A stretch of DNA of 64,000 nt from Clarireedia homoeocarpa (taxonomy: Eukaryota > Ascomycota > Leotiomycetes > Helotiales > Rutstroemiaceae): assembly GCA_001465935.1 (NCBI GenBank), contig LNKV01000002.1, positions 248,001-312,000 on the forward strand. The letters are read 5' to 3'. The position numbers and the translations under genes are program-made. Position 1 is the stretch's first letter. Each line of letters opens with the position of its first letter. Below the pieces are notes generated by a model. It was not told where the DNA came from and ran no database searches. It worked only from the letters and a program-made list of their open reading frames with translations. Shown here in pieces: positions 11,892 through 23,191 of the stretch.

Positions 11892-12969
11892 ATGCCAGTG
11901 CCGTCATTCAAGCGTAAGGTCCATGCCTCCATGTATTCTCGAAAAGAGGGACTAATGTTTGCCCACCAGGTCTTGTGCGCTTCATCCCAAAGTCCTCGAA
12001 CGAGGTCCTTATCGGCCAGCCCACGGATCCCGAAATCGATGTCGGCGCTGCGATAGTTGACGGAAATGATGTCAGGGTAGACGTGTATAGCGGTTCATCA
12101 GTCTTAGACCCTGGAAGCTCGACAGGAACAACCAAAGAAATCGGAAGGCTCTTGTCACCTTTAGCGGAGTCCGAAGTAGGAACAATTAGGTGTATAGGGC
12201 TAAACGTAAGAAACTCTAAGCCCGTGATTCCCTTATAGGTCTAAATAGATCTCAGTATGCTCAACATGCGCAAGAAGTCAAGATGGCCATCCCAGATCTA
12301 CCCACTGTTTTCATGAAGCCTTCCACCTCCCTAGCCGACCCATACCCGGCTCCGACCATCATCCCAAAGTTCACCGTCAAGGACGATTGCTGCGACTACG
12401 AGTCAGAACTTGTTATAGTGATAGGAGAAAAGTGCAAGGACGTTAGCGAAGCGGATGCATTAAATTACGTTCTCGGATACACCGCAGCAAATGATGTTAG
12501 CAGTCGCACAAGTCAATTCGCCCAAAGTCAATGGTGTTTCAGCAAAAGTTTCGACGGAGCTTGTCCGATTGGTATGATGATTCATCCGAATTGATGTGTT
12601 GAAACTAAGATTATGCAGGTCCGGTACTGGTATCGAAGGAGTTGATCCCAGATCCATCAAAGCTTCGAGTGAAAGGGAAGAAGAATGGAAAAGTCATGCA
12701 GGATTGCGGGACAGAGTATGAACCCTTCAACCTATTAATTCCCTGTTCTGACATATCGCAGTGACCTGATTTTCTCCGTTTCGAAAATTGTGTCTTTTCT
12801 ATCCCAAGGTACCACGTTACTACCAGGAACGATCATATTGACCGGAACTCCAGCTGGTGTTGGTAATGGCTTCGAACCTAAGGAGTACCTGAGGGAGGGT
12901 GATACATTCGCTGTTGAGATTTCCCCATACATTGGGACATTGATGACGAAGTTTGAATACCAGAAATAG
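11892..12969 (+). CDS. fumarylacetoacetate hydrolase-family protein
   Basis: Five exons: 11892-11913, 11970-12205, 12256-12571, 12619-12715, 12762-12969; 292 aa. The first exon is only 22 nt and gives MPVPSFK before RLVRFIP. Family motifs after splicing: CIGLNYAQHAQE (the GLNY..H signature), FMKPSTSL, YESELVIVIG (metal-binding Glu pair), NDVSSRTSQF, KSFDGACPIGPVLV, and ILTGTPAGVGNGF. FAH-superfamily members cleave or decarboxylate beta-dicarbonyl acids (for example fumarylpyruvate or acylpyruvates) with a divalent metal; substrate cannot be read from sequence. The length matches the FAHD1/FAHD2 type rather than true fumarylacetoacetase. Probably cytosolic; no clear targeting signal. The divergent DUF3500 neighbour suggests a shared catabolic route. 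Confidence 0.9.
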
Positions 12970-13086
12970 GCGAGCGGCAAGCTAGCTCAGTTATACATAG
13001 AACCAGCGAAATCAAAACATTCCAACTGAGAAGATGCCAAGCGTTTCCCGCCATATCGTGTCCTACCGTCTCCAAGGAGGCCAATC

Positions 13087-14211
13087 TCAATTGTCAAACA
13101 CCACTTCGGGCCACCTCCCACCCTCTCCGTTCAAACTTCTTCCTCTTTCTCCCTTCAGCCACTTCCCAAAAAAGCTCCCCAGAAATTCTCGCTCCAAATC
13201 TAACAGTCTTCCAGCCTCTATTGTTCCCACAATTGCTTCAAAAGCCTGCTTCAACCCCAAAATATCCGCCCAAATCAACAAGTCAGTAAAACTATCATGA
13301 GTTGTTCCTTTCACCTCAATCTCTTTCTTCCATTTCTTGTTTGAATGACTGAAAAACTCCGACCACGTTGGATCCGTACTAGAATTATGGAATTCGCTCC
13401 CGATGATTAGGAACGGTGACGCAAGACCAGCTGAAACCACATCACCGATTAGTGCACCGTCGAGATTGGCACCATATGCAAAACGCTGATCGGCGCGCAT
13501 GGCGGAGAAGGCGGCAGCGCCGCCCAGAGAGTGCCCTAGCGTGCCAACTTGGTGAGTTCGGAACGGTGATGGCGAATAAGTTGATTGGAAGGTTCCGGGG
13601 ATATGGGAAGTGAAAGCGCGATTTGAGAGTGAATCGAGCACGAATTGAAGATCTTTAACACGGGCATTAACATACGGGATTGGTGCAGTGTAGTTTTCGA
13701 ATTCGACGGCAGGGGTGAAGATTACTGTGCCGTTGAGGTATTCGATGATGGTTATGTCGTGCGGATGGTCGATGAGGATGACGAGGTAGCCGAGAGACGC
13801 GAGCTCTTCGGCTGTGCAGGTGTAGAGGAGACGAGATGTGCCGTAGCCGGGGGAGAAGAGGAGGATGGGGTATGGAGAGTGGGTGTTGGGGCTGTGGGTG
13901 AGGATTGGGGAGTTGAGATGGCTGCGAGATGTTAGGTTTGTGATTATTTCTAGGGGGAGTGAGTATGATTGCGCGAGGTAGGATGCTGTTGCTGGTGGGA
14001 ACACTGGTGCTAAGGTGTAGGTAGTAGTATTCTGCGAGGTTGTGGGGTAGAACAGGGATAGCATCATGGTGCGGGACGTTGAGGGGTCATTCAGCTCAAG
14101 GACCGTGGTACCTAGGGAGTAGGGACCTTGGAGAGGGGGCGCTTGGAAAATTGCATGAACAGCTAATGAGAAGACGAAAATCGACCACCATGGTCGAAGA
14201 GTGTACCCCAT
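13087..14211 (-). CDS. secreted alpha/beta hydrolase, PAF-acetylhydrolase-like
   Basis: Single exon, 374 aa from the ATG at 14211; the frame stays open to another ATG at 14265, but the 14211 start places a classical signal peptide (MGYTLRPWWSIFVFSLAVHA) at the N-terminus. The nucleophile elbow is TLGHSLGGAA, an acidic residue candidate lies in NLDGALIGD, and the histidine in GTTHDSFTDL. Several NxT/S sequons fit secretion. The arrangement resembles fungal platelet-activating-factor acetylhydrolase-like lipases/esterases, which hydrolyse short or oxidised acyl esters. Natural substrate unknown. It converges on the FAH-family gene with a spacer of about 117 bp. Confidence 0.82.
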   Translation of the reverse strand: MGYTLRPWWSIFVFSLAVHAIFQAPPLQGPYSLGTTVLELNDPSTSRTMMLSLFYPTTSQNTTTYTLAPVFPPATASYLAQSYSLPLEIITNLTSRSHLNSPILTHSPNTHSPYPILLFSPGYGTSRLLYTCTAEELASLGYLVILIDHPHDITIIEYLNGTVIFTPAVEFENYTAPIPYVNARVKDLQFVLDSLSNRAFTSHIPGTFQSTYSPSPFRTHQVGTLGHSLGGAAAFSAMRADQRFAYGANLDGALIGDVVSAGLASPFLIIGSEFHNSSTDPTWSEFFSHSNKKWKKEIEVKGTTHDSFTDLLIWADILGLKQAFEAIVGTIEAGRLLDLEREFLGSFFGKWLKGERGRSLNGEGGRWPEVVFDN

Positions 14212-14801
14212 TGCATTCGTATTTTGCTTTGTGTGAATAATTGAATTACCGACGAACTTCAGCAAACACGAATAGGAGGGTATTTATCATGAATGTAAAG
14301 CGCAGCCTAGAGCACTAAACATCTGCCTAAAAATCGGCGTGATGGTACAAATCTTTCAAGCCAAAGTCATGAACTAAAAGCTTCGTCATGGTCTAGCTAC
14401 TAGGCTAGGGATCGTTATTACAAAAGGGAAAGCTTGTAGTCGCCCGAGAAGAAAAAACATCATGTGTCGTATTGTACATTTCAGCTTGCAACGCTAGCCG
14501 TAGCGAAAGAAACCATCTGAGGCGCACGTCATCCTCCTCCAATGTAATCAATCAAAGTCATATGATGCTCAATCAAAGACTATTAATCTCATTGAGGCTT
14601 TGTTTGGGCAGACAGTGGCGCTATTTGTTGGGACCGGACAGTTCTTTCGAGGGACAACCAAGATGCTTAGGTTTTCAATAAGTAGCCGTTGTATGGTACG
14701 ATTAATTGACAGAAGACAGTTCGCACTTCTACAGTCTAAGCTACAGTCCTCTCAAAGCAGACCCCTTTTTCCACAGGGTAGTATGTCCAAATTGATCAAG
14801 A
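14212..14801. other. intergenic: hydrolase promoter and GNAT 3' region
   Basis: About 590 bp between the hydrolase start and the GNAT stop, both on the minus strand. No convincing gene; a 136-aa plus-strand frame at 14600 overlaps the GNAT 3' exon in antisense and looks like a shadow. Confidence 0.45.
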
Positions 14802-15490
14802 CTACTGCTCCTTTGCAGGTCTCAGCATCGGAACGCTGGGTGTCCCCTCGGCTTGGCAAGGCTGTGCAACATAGCCGTGCCTCTCGTACAACGGCACTGC
14901 CTTCAGCGTGGCATCGAGGTAGCATTCCCACCCGCGTTTATCTGCTTCTGCAGTGCCCCAATCTAGGAGCTTCGACCCCAGGCGAAGACCTCTATGATCC
15001 TCATGGGTAGCCAGTGTCTCGAGGACTACACATCATTTGAGATTTAGCGAGCCAGTCAGACGCAATACAGATTCGAGAACCTACATATGTGCGGTCTATG
15101 CCCCACGGCGACTGCATGTTGCTTTTCCATCCGCTCGAAGAATCCAGGCCCAACGAAATCCGCATCCATCCCTGGAACCATATTCTCAACCCATCTCTCC
15201 CTCCATCCAGGTACGTGCGACCCTCCCTCGTGGATAACATATCGCGCGAATGCGACGACTGTTTTCTTCTTGGCTACAGGGTCGTCTTTCACGACGACCA
15301 CATGGGTGGGGTAAGATTTTTCACGGATACCCCTAGAAAGGCCTTCACCTATCCACGCACCGCAGGCTGGGGTATTCGGAAAATATTGGAATCTTTTGGG
15401 AGAATTGAAAGCATGAAACCATACATCGACCATAGCTGGCACGTCATCGACGGTCGCTGGCCGGACAGTATATGTAGGTTCTGTCGCCAT
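14802..15490 (-). CDS. GNAT-family N-acetyltransferase
   Basis: Two exons, 15086-15490 plus base 15085, and 14802-15025 (intron 15026-15084), 209 aa. The N-terminus YTVRPATVDDVPAMVDVWFHAF is the usual GNAT opening. Removing the intron yields LETLATHEDHRGLRLGSKLL, which holds the acetyl-CoA pyrophosphate loop in the form HRGLRLGSKLL (Q/RxxGxG/A-like), then KAVPLYERHGYV, the typical beta-6/beta-7 end of the fold. The family transfers an acetyl group from acetyl-CoA to an amine; the acceptor is unknown. No signal peptide, so probably cytosolic. It sits between the secreted hydrolase and the secreted FAD oxidase, all on the minus strand. Confidence 0.85.
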
Positions 15491-16026
15491 AATTGAATGG
15501 TTGTTGAAGCAGCCAGATGACGAGTCGGGATGCCTTCAACTGAAAGCCAAAGTTTCGTAACAAAATGCTCGGAAGGGATGAATTACATAGATGTCATAGC
15601 TCACTTACCAAGGCAGCCACATTCCCCGCTCTTCGGAGCAGAAAAGCCCCGCCCTTTTGCTGACAATTTCTTCACTGCTAAAAGCCGACACTTTTTGAAG
15701 TGAAGTCTTATTAAAGAGGTTAGAACCACGTGATGAATGCTTTAACCTAATTTAGCTAGAATGCCTAGCTATCCATGCAACATCTCGACGTCAAGTCAAA
15801 TCCTTTCAAAGTAGACTTGAATTCTGCTGTGTCAATCATTAACGTGATTGCTGATCAGAGAACTTCAACTTCACTATGCATTGGTCCTTTCAGTCTAATC
15901 TAAGATCATAGGAAGTTTATATCTACTTAGCAGCTTTAATTAATATCTATTATACAATTTAGTTCTCCAACTTGACGAATATCCATCTATTTAGCTAGTT
16001 ATACGCGCAGACTAAAAGCGATAGTT
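15491..16026. other. intergenic AT-rich spacer
   Basis: About 535 bp, AT-rich, between the GNAT start and the FAD-oxidase stop. Nothing recognisable beyond the presumed GNAT promoter. Confidence 0.5.
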
Positions 16027-18211
16027 CTAATATCCATTATATTGTCGACAAAGCCCACCGTCTTCTCTCTGTGCCCAGTCTTCACTGCCTACGCATTGGC
16101 GACACCAAAGAAGACCATTTGGATCGTACTTATCTTTGATTCGACGGAGACGAGCGTAATTGGGCCCAAAGAACGACCACTGCCATCCTGGTTCAAAGGG
16201 GTTTGCCTATCCCGCTCAATGTGTAAGCAATGGTATTCATATATAGTGAACCAATTGAAGAGAAAAAAAAAGAGAGATGTCACCTCATTGAGATAGGCCC
16301 CGGATTCTGGTGCCAGTTGTCGAAGCGAGCTGAGCTTGCTGAAAGTCACGTCATCCACGATTTGTTTTACTTGAGGCTTGGATAGAGAATCCTTCCATGA
16401 ACTGGAGGTGATCAGATGTACGACTGTGTCTCTCCAGGCGGGGTTTAACGCGTTGTCGACGGGCGCGTGGCTGATTGTCATTGTGCCGGAAATTGAGGGA
16501 TTGGGCATTCCGTCCTATTTTGTATGATTGTTAGTCAGGTCATTAGTTTTCGCGATACTGGGCAGTTGGCTTTACCAATGGTGGCATTGCCTGGGGGCCA
16601 ATTTCCTCGAATGTTTGAGCTACAAGGTCCAAGTCTTCGGTCACTGCTCGGCGCGTTATTAGCCTCGAGGCAGTTATTGTTGTTTCTTTGCCGACATTTT
16701 CAGACGCCGGTAGTAGTTCGAGAAGATCGTAATAGTTGGTCAGTGGTATTGGAGCAAATGAATGAGTCACTGTGTCATTGGCCGCGGCGAGAAGTTGTTG
16801 GAGGGGCCTTATAACATTGTCGAATGTTCCATTTAGTTTGTTGAACAGGAACAATGAACCGGCACACTGAAAAGTGGCTGAAGATGGGGGTCCACCCATG
16901 GTATAATAGCCGCTCAGTCCTTGGTCTTGAAGCTGTGGCAGTAGGGCGTGTACCTGTGCAATCAGTTTCCACCATAATTTTGAGGATGTACCGTTATTCG
17001 CAATGATACTTAAGGCATGCACATCCACTACTGGCTCCGGATACACTTTCATCATCATACTGAGAATGACACCAAAAGTGCCACCGCCTCCACCACGAAT
17101 CGCCCAAAAAATGTCTTCGTTTTGACAGTGATTGGCAGTGAGAAGTTCGCCATTAGGTGTCACGATTACAGCTTCCAAGATGTTGTCGGCACCCATGCCA
17201 TATTCGCCGGTCAAAATTCCATGGCCACCACCTGTAGACCATCCGACAACACCAACATCCTATAGCGAAGACTTAATGGAGTTCTCTGATAAAGTTAAAA
17301 GAGGGGGTCCTACCATGCTTGTGCCAGTGACGGCTATTACATTGTTCTGTTTCATGGCATCCAAAACCTCGCCGTCCTGCACACCGGCACCTAATGTGGC
17401 TGCCATCTGAGAGCTACTTGCGGTGGAATTGCGGCTACAGTTTTGAGGCTGAAAGTCTTTGTGGAATTTTATTCCCTTCATATTGTGTGTCCAAATTCTG
17501 AAACTATGTCAGAGGTACCTTTCTCTCCTTTAAGATTCATAATACGTACGACAAGCTCCCATAATTCGTATTCCTGCTTCAGTTAGTTTCATGCAATCTC
17601 AGAACCTCAAAGCAAATAGCTCAATTATTAGGCATCATACCTTCCGGAGTCATTGTGTCCAGTGTTCTTGATGTTCGTTCGCAGATTCCATGTAGTTGCA
17701 AACTTCAGGGCAGCTTGTACATGACTTGGCTCTGTTGCATTGACAACGTAAGGAGGCAAAGATCCAAGTGAACAGCCTTTTTTCCCTGCTTCAGGGTCTC
17801 CGGCAACGCTTGTACCGTTCGGGTAGATTGGGTTACAGGTATTGTTCGTCCAAGGCGAAGCAACGCTCACCGGATCTGCCGAGTGGAACACAGATGTGTT
17901 CCAGTGAGAAAGAACATATTCGCATGCGGTTACGTTGTAATTAGATTCCGCAGGATAGCAAACAGATGCAGGTGGTACAGAGCGTATCAAACGTCCATTG
18001 ATGGTCTCGTTAAAGGAGTTCCAGTCTGATGCTGATGGCCAGCATAGTTCCGAGGGCATCTAATCTCGTCAGCAAACACAACTCATTGACAGAGCTTATT
18101 AAGAATACGATAGCCCATAGCACTTACACATTTACATTCGTCCGCAGTGAGTGAAGTACTTGCAAAACAGACTAAAGCTGTTGCAGTGATGGTTAGTCGC
18201 GTGATCCACAT
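16027..18211 (-). CDS. secreted FAD-linked oxidoreductase (FAD_binding_4/BBE type, isoamyl-alcohol-oxidase-like)
   Basis: Seven exons: 18128-18211, 17641-18059, 17550-17573 (24 nt), 17314-17497, 16576-17259, 16284-16514, 16027-16206; 601 aa. Exon 1 encodes a signal peptide (MWITRLTITATALVCFASTS). The FAD domain shows IKNTGHNDSGRN, where the His is the usual covalent-flavin position, SIWTHNMKGI, VGWSTGGGHGILTGEYGMG, and a C-terminal berberine-bridge domain ending in YDPNGLLWC. Cys-rich N-glycosylated segments (many NxT/S) fit secretion. The second flavin anchor (Cys) of bicovalent family members is not seen at the expected place in VGWSTGGGHG. Such enzymes oxidise alcohols, sugars or secondary metabolites with O2; the substrate is unknown. 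The adjacent Zn2Cys6 regulator (3' end 1 kb upstream) may control it. Confidence 0.9.
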
Positions 18212-19252
18212 AGTAGGATCAAGATTGTTTTGTTGTATTTTGAAATGAATTTAATATCATGATCTGTCGAGAAGAAAGAGGTACTTATAAGTGATTAGAC
18301 GGCGCATAGAAACCATCCAACTAGAGTCATTTGGAGTGATTGGAGCTGGTTGAACTCGGAATACCAGCCCACGCAGATGTACTTTAGTGCTTCGCCACTA
18401 CCATTTGTTTCACGCCACTCAGTCGTATATGATACGGTGTCTAGCATGAAGAGAGTGGATGAAATGTCTCTAAAATGTCAGAAAGTTTGAAATTGCTTTA
18501 ACCGCCTGGTCCATGCATTGTTTTCATATCTCTACACTATATCGCAGTTCATCCGATCATAGCCACAATAGTAGGCTTGACAATTTACCTGTAGAATATA
18601 GAAGGATAATCGAACGACGAACACCATGTAGAGATTTGCATACGGGAAAACCTTGTAAATCATACGTTGATATTAACATCACCAACCAATAATGACAAAT
18701 TTTATGGTAATCCCCAGCTAACCGCGCCCCTTTTTTTTGGCAGCGGACTTGCCGAATTAGGAAATCCGATACGAATACGTAGAAAAACGAATCACACCCC
18801 GCCCTGGCGGCTGGACCCAAGCTTGTTGGCACTCAAATGGATTAACGCTGAAGCCTTAAAAAAATTACACGCACTATACGCGTGGGCTGTGTGTCTCCTC
18901 CCTATGTTGTAAAAACTCACGAGGAATCCCCTTTGAATTTGAATTTGGAACGCATCAAAACGAGACGCCATAATAACATGCAGTATGTCTGATATAAGAA
19001 TCTAACTGATTTGCTTTCTCGCTTTAAACAGCACATTCACTGCTCATTAATTTCTGTTAAACAAACGGCTCTGTAATTTAAAGCATTGACTTTTCCGAAA
19101 ACTTCGAGCCAGAGTCATAATGGAGAGATTCGATTTGGGGAAAGAGTAGGGTTTTTACTTTCGTGTGCAAACTATTATATATTGGGAGAAAGATAATTAT
19201 ATAGTGACTGCCAAATAAAATTCTTTCAGCAGATTTTTAGAGGTATTTCAAG
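18212..19252. other. intergenic: FAD-oxidase promoter and 3' region of the Zn2Cys6 gene
   Basis: About 1.04 kb without a supportable gene. It includes a run of eight T with neighbouring CGG/CCG words (around 18720-18780) of the sort Zn2Cys6 proteins bind, but no clear paired CGG site was established. Confidence 0.45.
18284..18300 (-). promoter_or_regulatory. TATA-like element upstream of the FAD oxidase
   Basis: A palindromic ACTTATAAGT lies about 75-85 bp upstream of the oxidase ATG, a plausible TATA position for a regulated fungal gene. Based on sequence and spacing only. Confidence 0.35.
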
Positions 19253-20634
19253 TTATGTCTTGGTTCCGCCAACTGATTCAACCATTTCCCTCGCCCACAT
19301 CAACTCGTCTTGATATTCGGGAGGAGCATTTTGCCATGTAGCATCCAATAGCCGCTTATACCAACCGTCTAGCCACCAGACTTGTGGTGCATGTTTCAAC
19401 ACCACGCAATAGTACGCCACAAGCACAACAGCCAAAGGCTGGTGCATTGCGATTAGACGCACGAATTCTTCCGGAACTCGGTTCACCCAATCTAAGGTTA
19501 TATGTGTGTGAAAGGTGATCCCTGAATAAAGCATTCTGAATAACGCTTTGAGAGAATCGATGGCAGTGGTGTAGATTTCCATGACTTTCCGTTCGCTGCG
19601 TGTGGTGTTAAGTTTGTGTAGGCGAATAAAAGTCCTTTCCATATGGGGTTCCAGCGGAGCGTCGAGTTTAGGATCGTGAATCTGACCGACCTTCACGCCT
19701 GTTGCGCATCCCAACTCTTGTACCACGCGCACGACTTTGCTCCAACCCTTCAAAAGCAGGAATACTTGAGCAAGATCATCAATCAGCTCCATCTTCACAC
19801 TCTGTTCTACACCCTGCTGTGGTATAGATCTCCCGAACGCGAAGAAAGTTGTAAGACTTGAAAATGCAATGGTAGCGGAGTAGTTTGATTCATTAATGTC
19901 TCCTAGTACTCGGTAAAACATGGCCAGTCCTTGGTTATGGTGAGCAGTAGCAGTCCGGATGTATTTTTCTTGTGTGGTGGGATTAGTTTTGGAGTATGAG
20001 TATGCCAGATGGAGTGCGGAAAGTGCAAGCAGACCATGGAGGAGAAAATGATGTTGCATTGCTTGCCCCAAGAGGAATGTTTGGGAAACCTCAAGAGCGC
20101 GTGGATTATCGGGCGGAATGACTGTATAAATGGTTTTAGTGAACCAGTGGATTATTAGCTCCAGACCTTCGAGATTGAGAGCTGCAGATGCGATGCTATT
20201 GTTATTGTGGAGGATCGAACTGCTGAACGCATCACGGATGATTTCGCTTGCCGCTCTGTTGGAATCAAGTGGAAGTCTTCCGCCCACGCAGAGGAAACGT
20301 ATTGAGGATACATAGATGCAGCTATAGCCCCGTGCAACACATCGACTGCAAGCAGGCTGTTGCTCGTCGCACTGATGTAAGATTTGTCAGTCAATTGTTT
20401 TCATTGTGAAAAGGTGAGAGTAAAAATGACAGTGGAAAGCACTGGTAATTCGAGAAGAAGAATCAAATCTAGGGAAGAAAGTGCGAGAATGCAAATGCTG
20501 ACCTTCACCCGACCCTTCTTACAATTAATGCACCCGCCACGTGATTTGCTGTGAGATTTTCGAGTCCTGGCAATTACTGCCTTCTCATTCGAAGGCCTAA
20601 GTATAGGAGTAGAACCTTTGGAAGCAGGCATCAC
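19253..20634 (-). CDS. Zn2Cys6 fungal transcription factor
   Basis: Two exons, 20503-20634 and 19253-20371, with an unusually long 131-nt intron (20372-20502) inside the zinc cluster; 416 aa. Spliced, the cluster reads GCINCKKGRVK then CDEQQPACSRCVARGYSC, a perfect C-x2-C-x6-C-x6-C-x2-C-x6-C. A basic stretch RTRKSHSKSR precedes it. The remainder (FTKTIYTVIPPDN.., HHNQGLAMFYRVLGDINESN, YYCVVLKHAPQVWWLDGW) resembles the Upc2/Ecm22-type fungal regulatory domain common in short Zn2Cys6 proteins. Nuclear regulator binding CGG-type DNA sites. Target genes are unknown; the neighbouring FAD oxidase and the 10-18 kb genes are candidates by position. Confidence 0.9.
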
Positions 20635-20958
20635 AACTGATATTGGTGTATGTTCACGGAATTTTGTGTAGTGGAAAGTTGATAGAAGGCGAGGATGGAA
20701 GCAGCGTTTTCGTTTTCGTATTGCGTTACTGAATCCGGAAAGTATATACGGTTAATACGGGCAGACGGCCGCAGCTAGCGGTACCGAGACACAGATCTTA
20801 TGTGCCTTGCAAAGATAGCTTGATAAGTGGATTCATAAAACATTCCCGAGTGGAGATAGACCCTAGTAGCTGAACCATATTATATTCTACCAAGCAAGAT
20901 CAATTATAGTTAAATCGGACTGTGCAACTCAATTTAAACTAGCTAGAGTTTATATATT
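20635..20958. promoter_or_regulatory. promoter region of Zn2Cys6 gene with CGG words
   Basis: Upstream of the regulator start lies a cluster of CGG/CCG triplets, including the palindrome TCCGGA at about 20733 and further CGG words up to 20785. This is compatible with autoregulation by a Zn2Cys6 protein but is not diagnostic. The far end (20880-20958) is very AT-rich and borders the gag relic. Confidence 0.35.
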
Positions 20959-21015
20959 TTATACTATATTAAACGAATAAAAAAGGCATAATCTCCTACT
21001 ACGATCATAGACTGT

Positions 21016-21032
21016 AGTAAAAACGATGGGGG
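21016..21032. repeat. 17-bp direct repeat, copy 1 (gag relic)
   Basis: AGTAAAAACGATGGGGG here recurs at 23165-23181, close to the opposite edge of the gag relic. On the minus strand both copies read P-I-V-F-T in frame. Confidence 0.85.
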
Positions 21033-23164
21033 CTTGGGCCCACTCTCGGGGAGGAGGGGGAAACGGTTCTGGGGTGTAAAATCCGGGGTCCTGGCCTAAG
21101 TGGTAGAAGTGTACAGCAGGAGACTTGCCAAAGACTATGCTCCTAAGGTAAGATTGCTCCCAAGCTGGGAGGGGGGCGTTGGAACACTGGGGACGAACAT
21201 GTCCCGTTTCTCCACAAGCGACGCAGAGCGGACCTTTAGCTGACTCGTAGGCTTGGGATCCGTTGATGATGGGGTGCAAGGAAGTAGACGCTGGCGGCAT
21301 ATGCTTGCCATTAGGCGGCCGCTGATTATAGCCGGACCTTGGAGGGTAAGGGTCTCGGGGAGGGGGGTTCCGGCTCGGGCGGTTCCATGGGTCCGGTCTG
21401 TCTCCGCCGCGGGGTTTAGATTCCTGTGTCTACACGTGAGCGTCATCCTTGGGAGGGGCTTGGGGCAATTGGGAGGTTTCATAAGGAGGAGCGTAAGGTC
21501 TAGGGCTCCCGAATGCGGCTGCCTTGGGCTTTTCGTCCTCTGCTCCGCTATAAGGGTAGAGATGCTTACGGTCTCTTGAAGGCCCTAAAGGCCTCCCGGC
21601 TTCTAAGTCAGCTAGCACGGACATAGCCGATCGTCCATATTGCCTCTGCATAAGCTCTTCTAATCTTGTGAGTTTGAATTTAGCTTCCTGATCCTTGTCA
21701 CTTTGCTCCGCGAGCTCTATCGCATGCTGCACGCCTTGGATGACTTCGTAAGACTTGGCCAGGGACCCGCACGTAGTTCCGCCCCGAGCAAGGACTTCTC
21801 TCCGAAGCGCAGGGTCTATCAGCCCCTTCACGAAGGTATTGATGATAGAGTTTAGCATAACCTCTTCGATCGGAGTAAGCTTATTTTCGAACTGACTTGT
21901 AGGCCTGTCCCTGCCGTGAGCACGGCGCAATAATTGAGTTGCCCGCTGATAATATGCGGCCATCGATTCATTGCCGTTTTGGCGAAAGGACTCAATCTCG
22001 GACTGAAGGTCCGTCTCGGGGAGGTCGGCGACATCTACGGGGTACTCGTCTTTTAACCACTGCTTTACAGTGTCCATATCCTCTTGAGTAGCCTTCTCCA
22101 ATTGGTCCATGATGTTTCGGATACGGGGGGTAGAGTCCAACTTCTTGGCTGGGGCTCCCTCAAGGAGTATCTCCACGCTTTCCAAGAACCGAGGAGGACT
22201 TGGGGGTATTGCCCTGCTTGGCGGAAATCGCAGGTAAGGCGGCGTAACCAACGAGTTGCCGGGATCTTTCCGTCATACTGGCCTGACAGTTTGAACTCAG
22301 GCAGCTTACCATTCGACGCTTGTTCCGGCCCTGTGCCGTTTGTGATCTCGTGTGTCATACTGTCGGATGGTGGGTGGTTGGGGGAGCTGTAGGCCGAGTT
22401 ATTATACGGTGCCCGAGCGTGATTCTCTGTGCTTAGATAGATCCTATTTAGCTCTGCTCTCAAGGATAGTTCAGGTGTTGGGGGGGCCGTCGGCATAAAT
22501 GGGATACGCTCCGATGAATAAGTGCCACGGAGGAGGCGATGGACTGAAGTGTCTGATGTGTATGGGCTTCCGTCTGATGAGGACCCGCTGGACTCGCTAA
22601 TTAGTTCCGGTGGACGTGCTAATCTCTTTGGAGTCTCCAGGTTGGAGTCTTAATATGAGTTGAATGAAGGGGAGGTGTGAGTGGTTGGTCAGGGGTGTGA
22701 CTGCTAAGCGAAGTGCTTTAGGGTTGTTACACGAAACCCCCGGAAGGTACGCCTGAATGACGTAAGGAAGGAGCTCTAGGAGATTGTTTTTGTTTTGGTT
22801 AGGGCCTGGGTCCTTCCTGAATCGGCGGTCTGTATTGGTTGCTTTTGTCGGTGGTGGTTCAGGACGCTTGGGAGACTGTTGCTTTCGTATCTCCTGCGAT
22901 GGGGATTTGTGGGATTCGAGGGATAGAGTTCTGCTGTGGGATTCGAGTAGTACAGGTCCTTGTGTCTGATACTCGGGGGGGCTACGAACGACTCCGTACT
23001 CTTGTTGTCGGTCTGAAGTCTCGGTACGGTTCGGTGGCACAGTTCTGTCGGCGTCTTTCGTCTTGATGGCTGGGGTGGTCTTCAACTGTCGGTTCTCTTT
23101 CTCTGATTTGAGCTCTTTGCAATCCCACTTCGCAGAGCTGGGAGTATCTCGCGCCTGAGGGACC

Positions 23165-23181
23165 AGTAAAAACGATGGGGG
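23165..23181. repeat. 17-bp direct repeat, copy 2 (gag relic)
   Basis: Second copy of the repeat at 21016-21032. The minus-strand continuation differs: GPSGARYSQ here versus TVYDRSRR at the other copy. Confidence 0.85.
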
Positions 23182-23191
23182 GCTCAATCAC

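Larger units (their letters stand above)
20959..23191 (-). mobile_element. decayed LTR-retrotransposon gag relic, apparently permuted
   Basis: Read on the minus strand, three frames join into a Gag-like protein. From 22496: a Pro-rich N-terminus, then LPEFKLSGQYDG and ATRWLRRLTCDFRQAGQ. A frameshift at about 22205-22215 leads to PSPPRFLESVEILLEG, MDTVKQWLKDEYP, MAAYYQRATQLLRRAHG and VKGLIDPALRREVLARG, the capsid-like region of Ty3/gypsy Gag. An in-frame TAG at about 21431 precedes a Pro/Arg linker and a CCHC zinc knuckle, CVACGETGHVRPQC. No protease, reverse transcriptase or integrase is visible. The 22597-23191 part is open too (Lys/Glu/Pro-rich). Base composition is more GC-rich than the flanks. 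Terminal repeats were not found. This is a non-functional fragment; the family is judged by Gag layout only. Confidence 0.75.
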
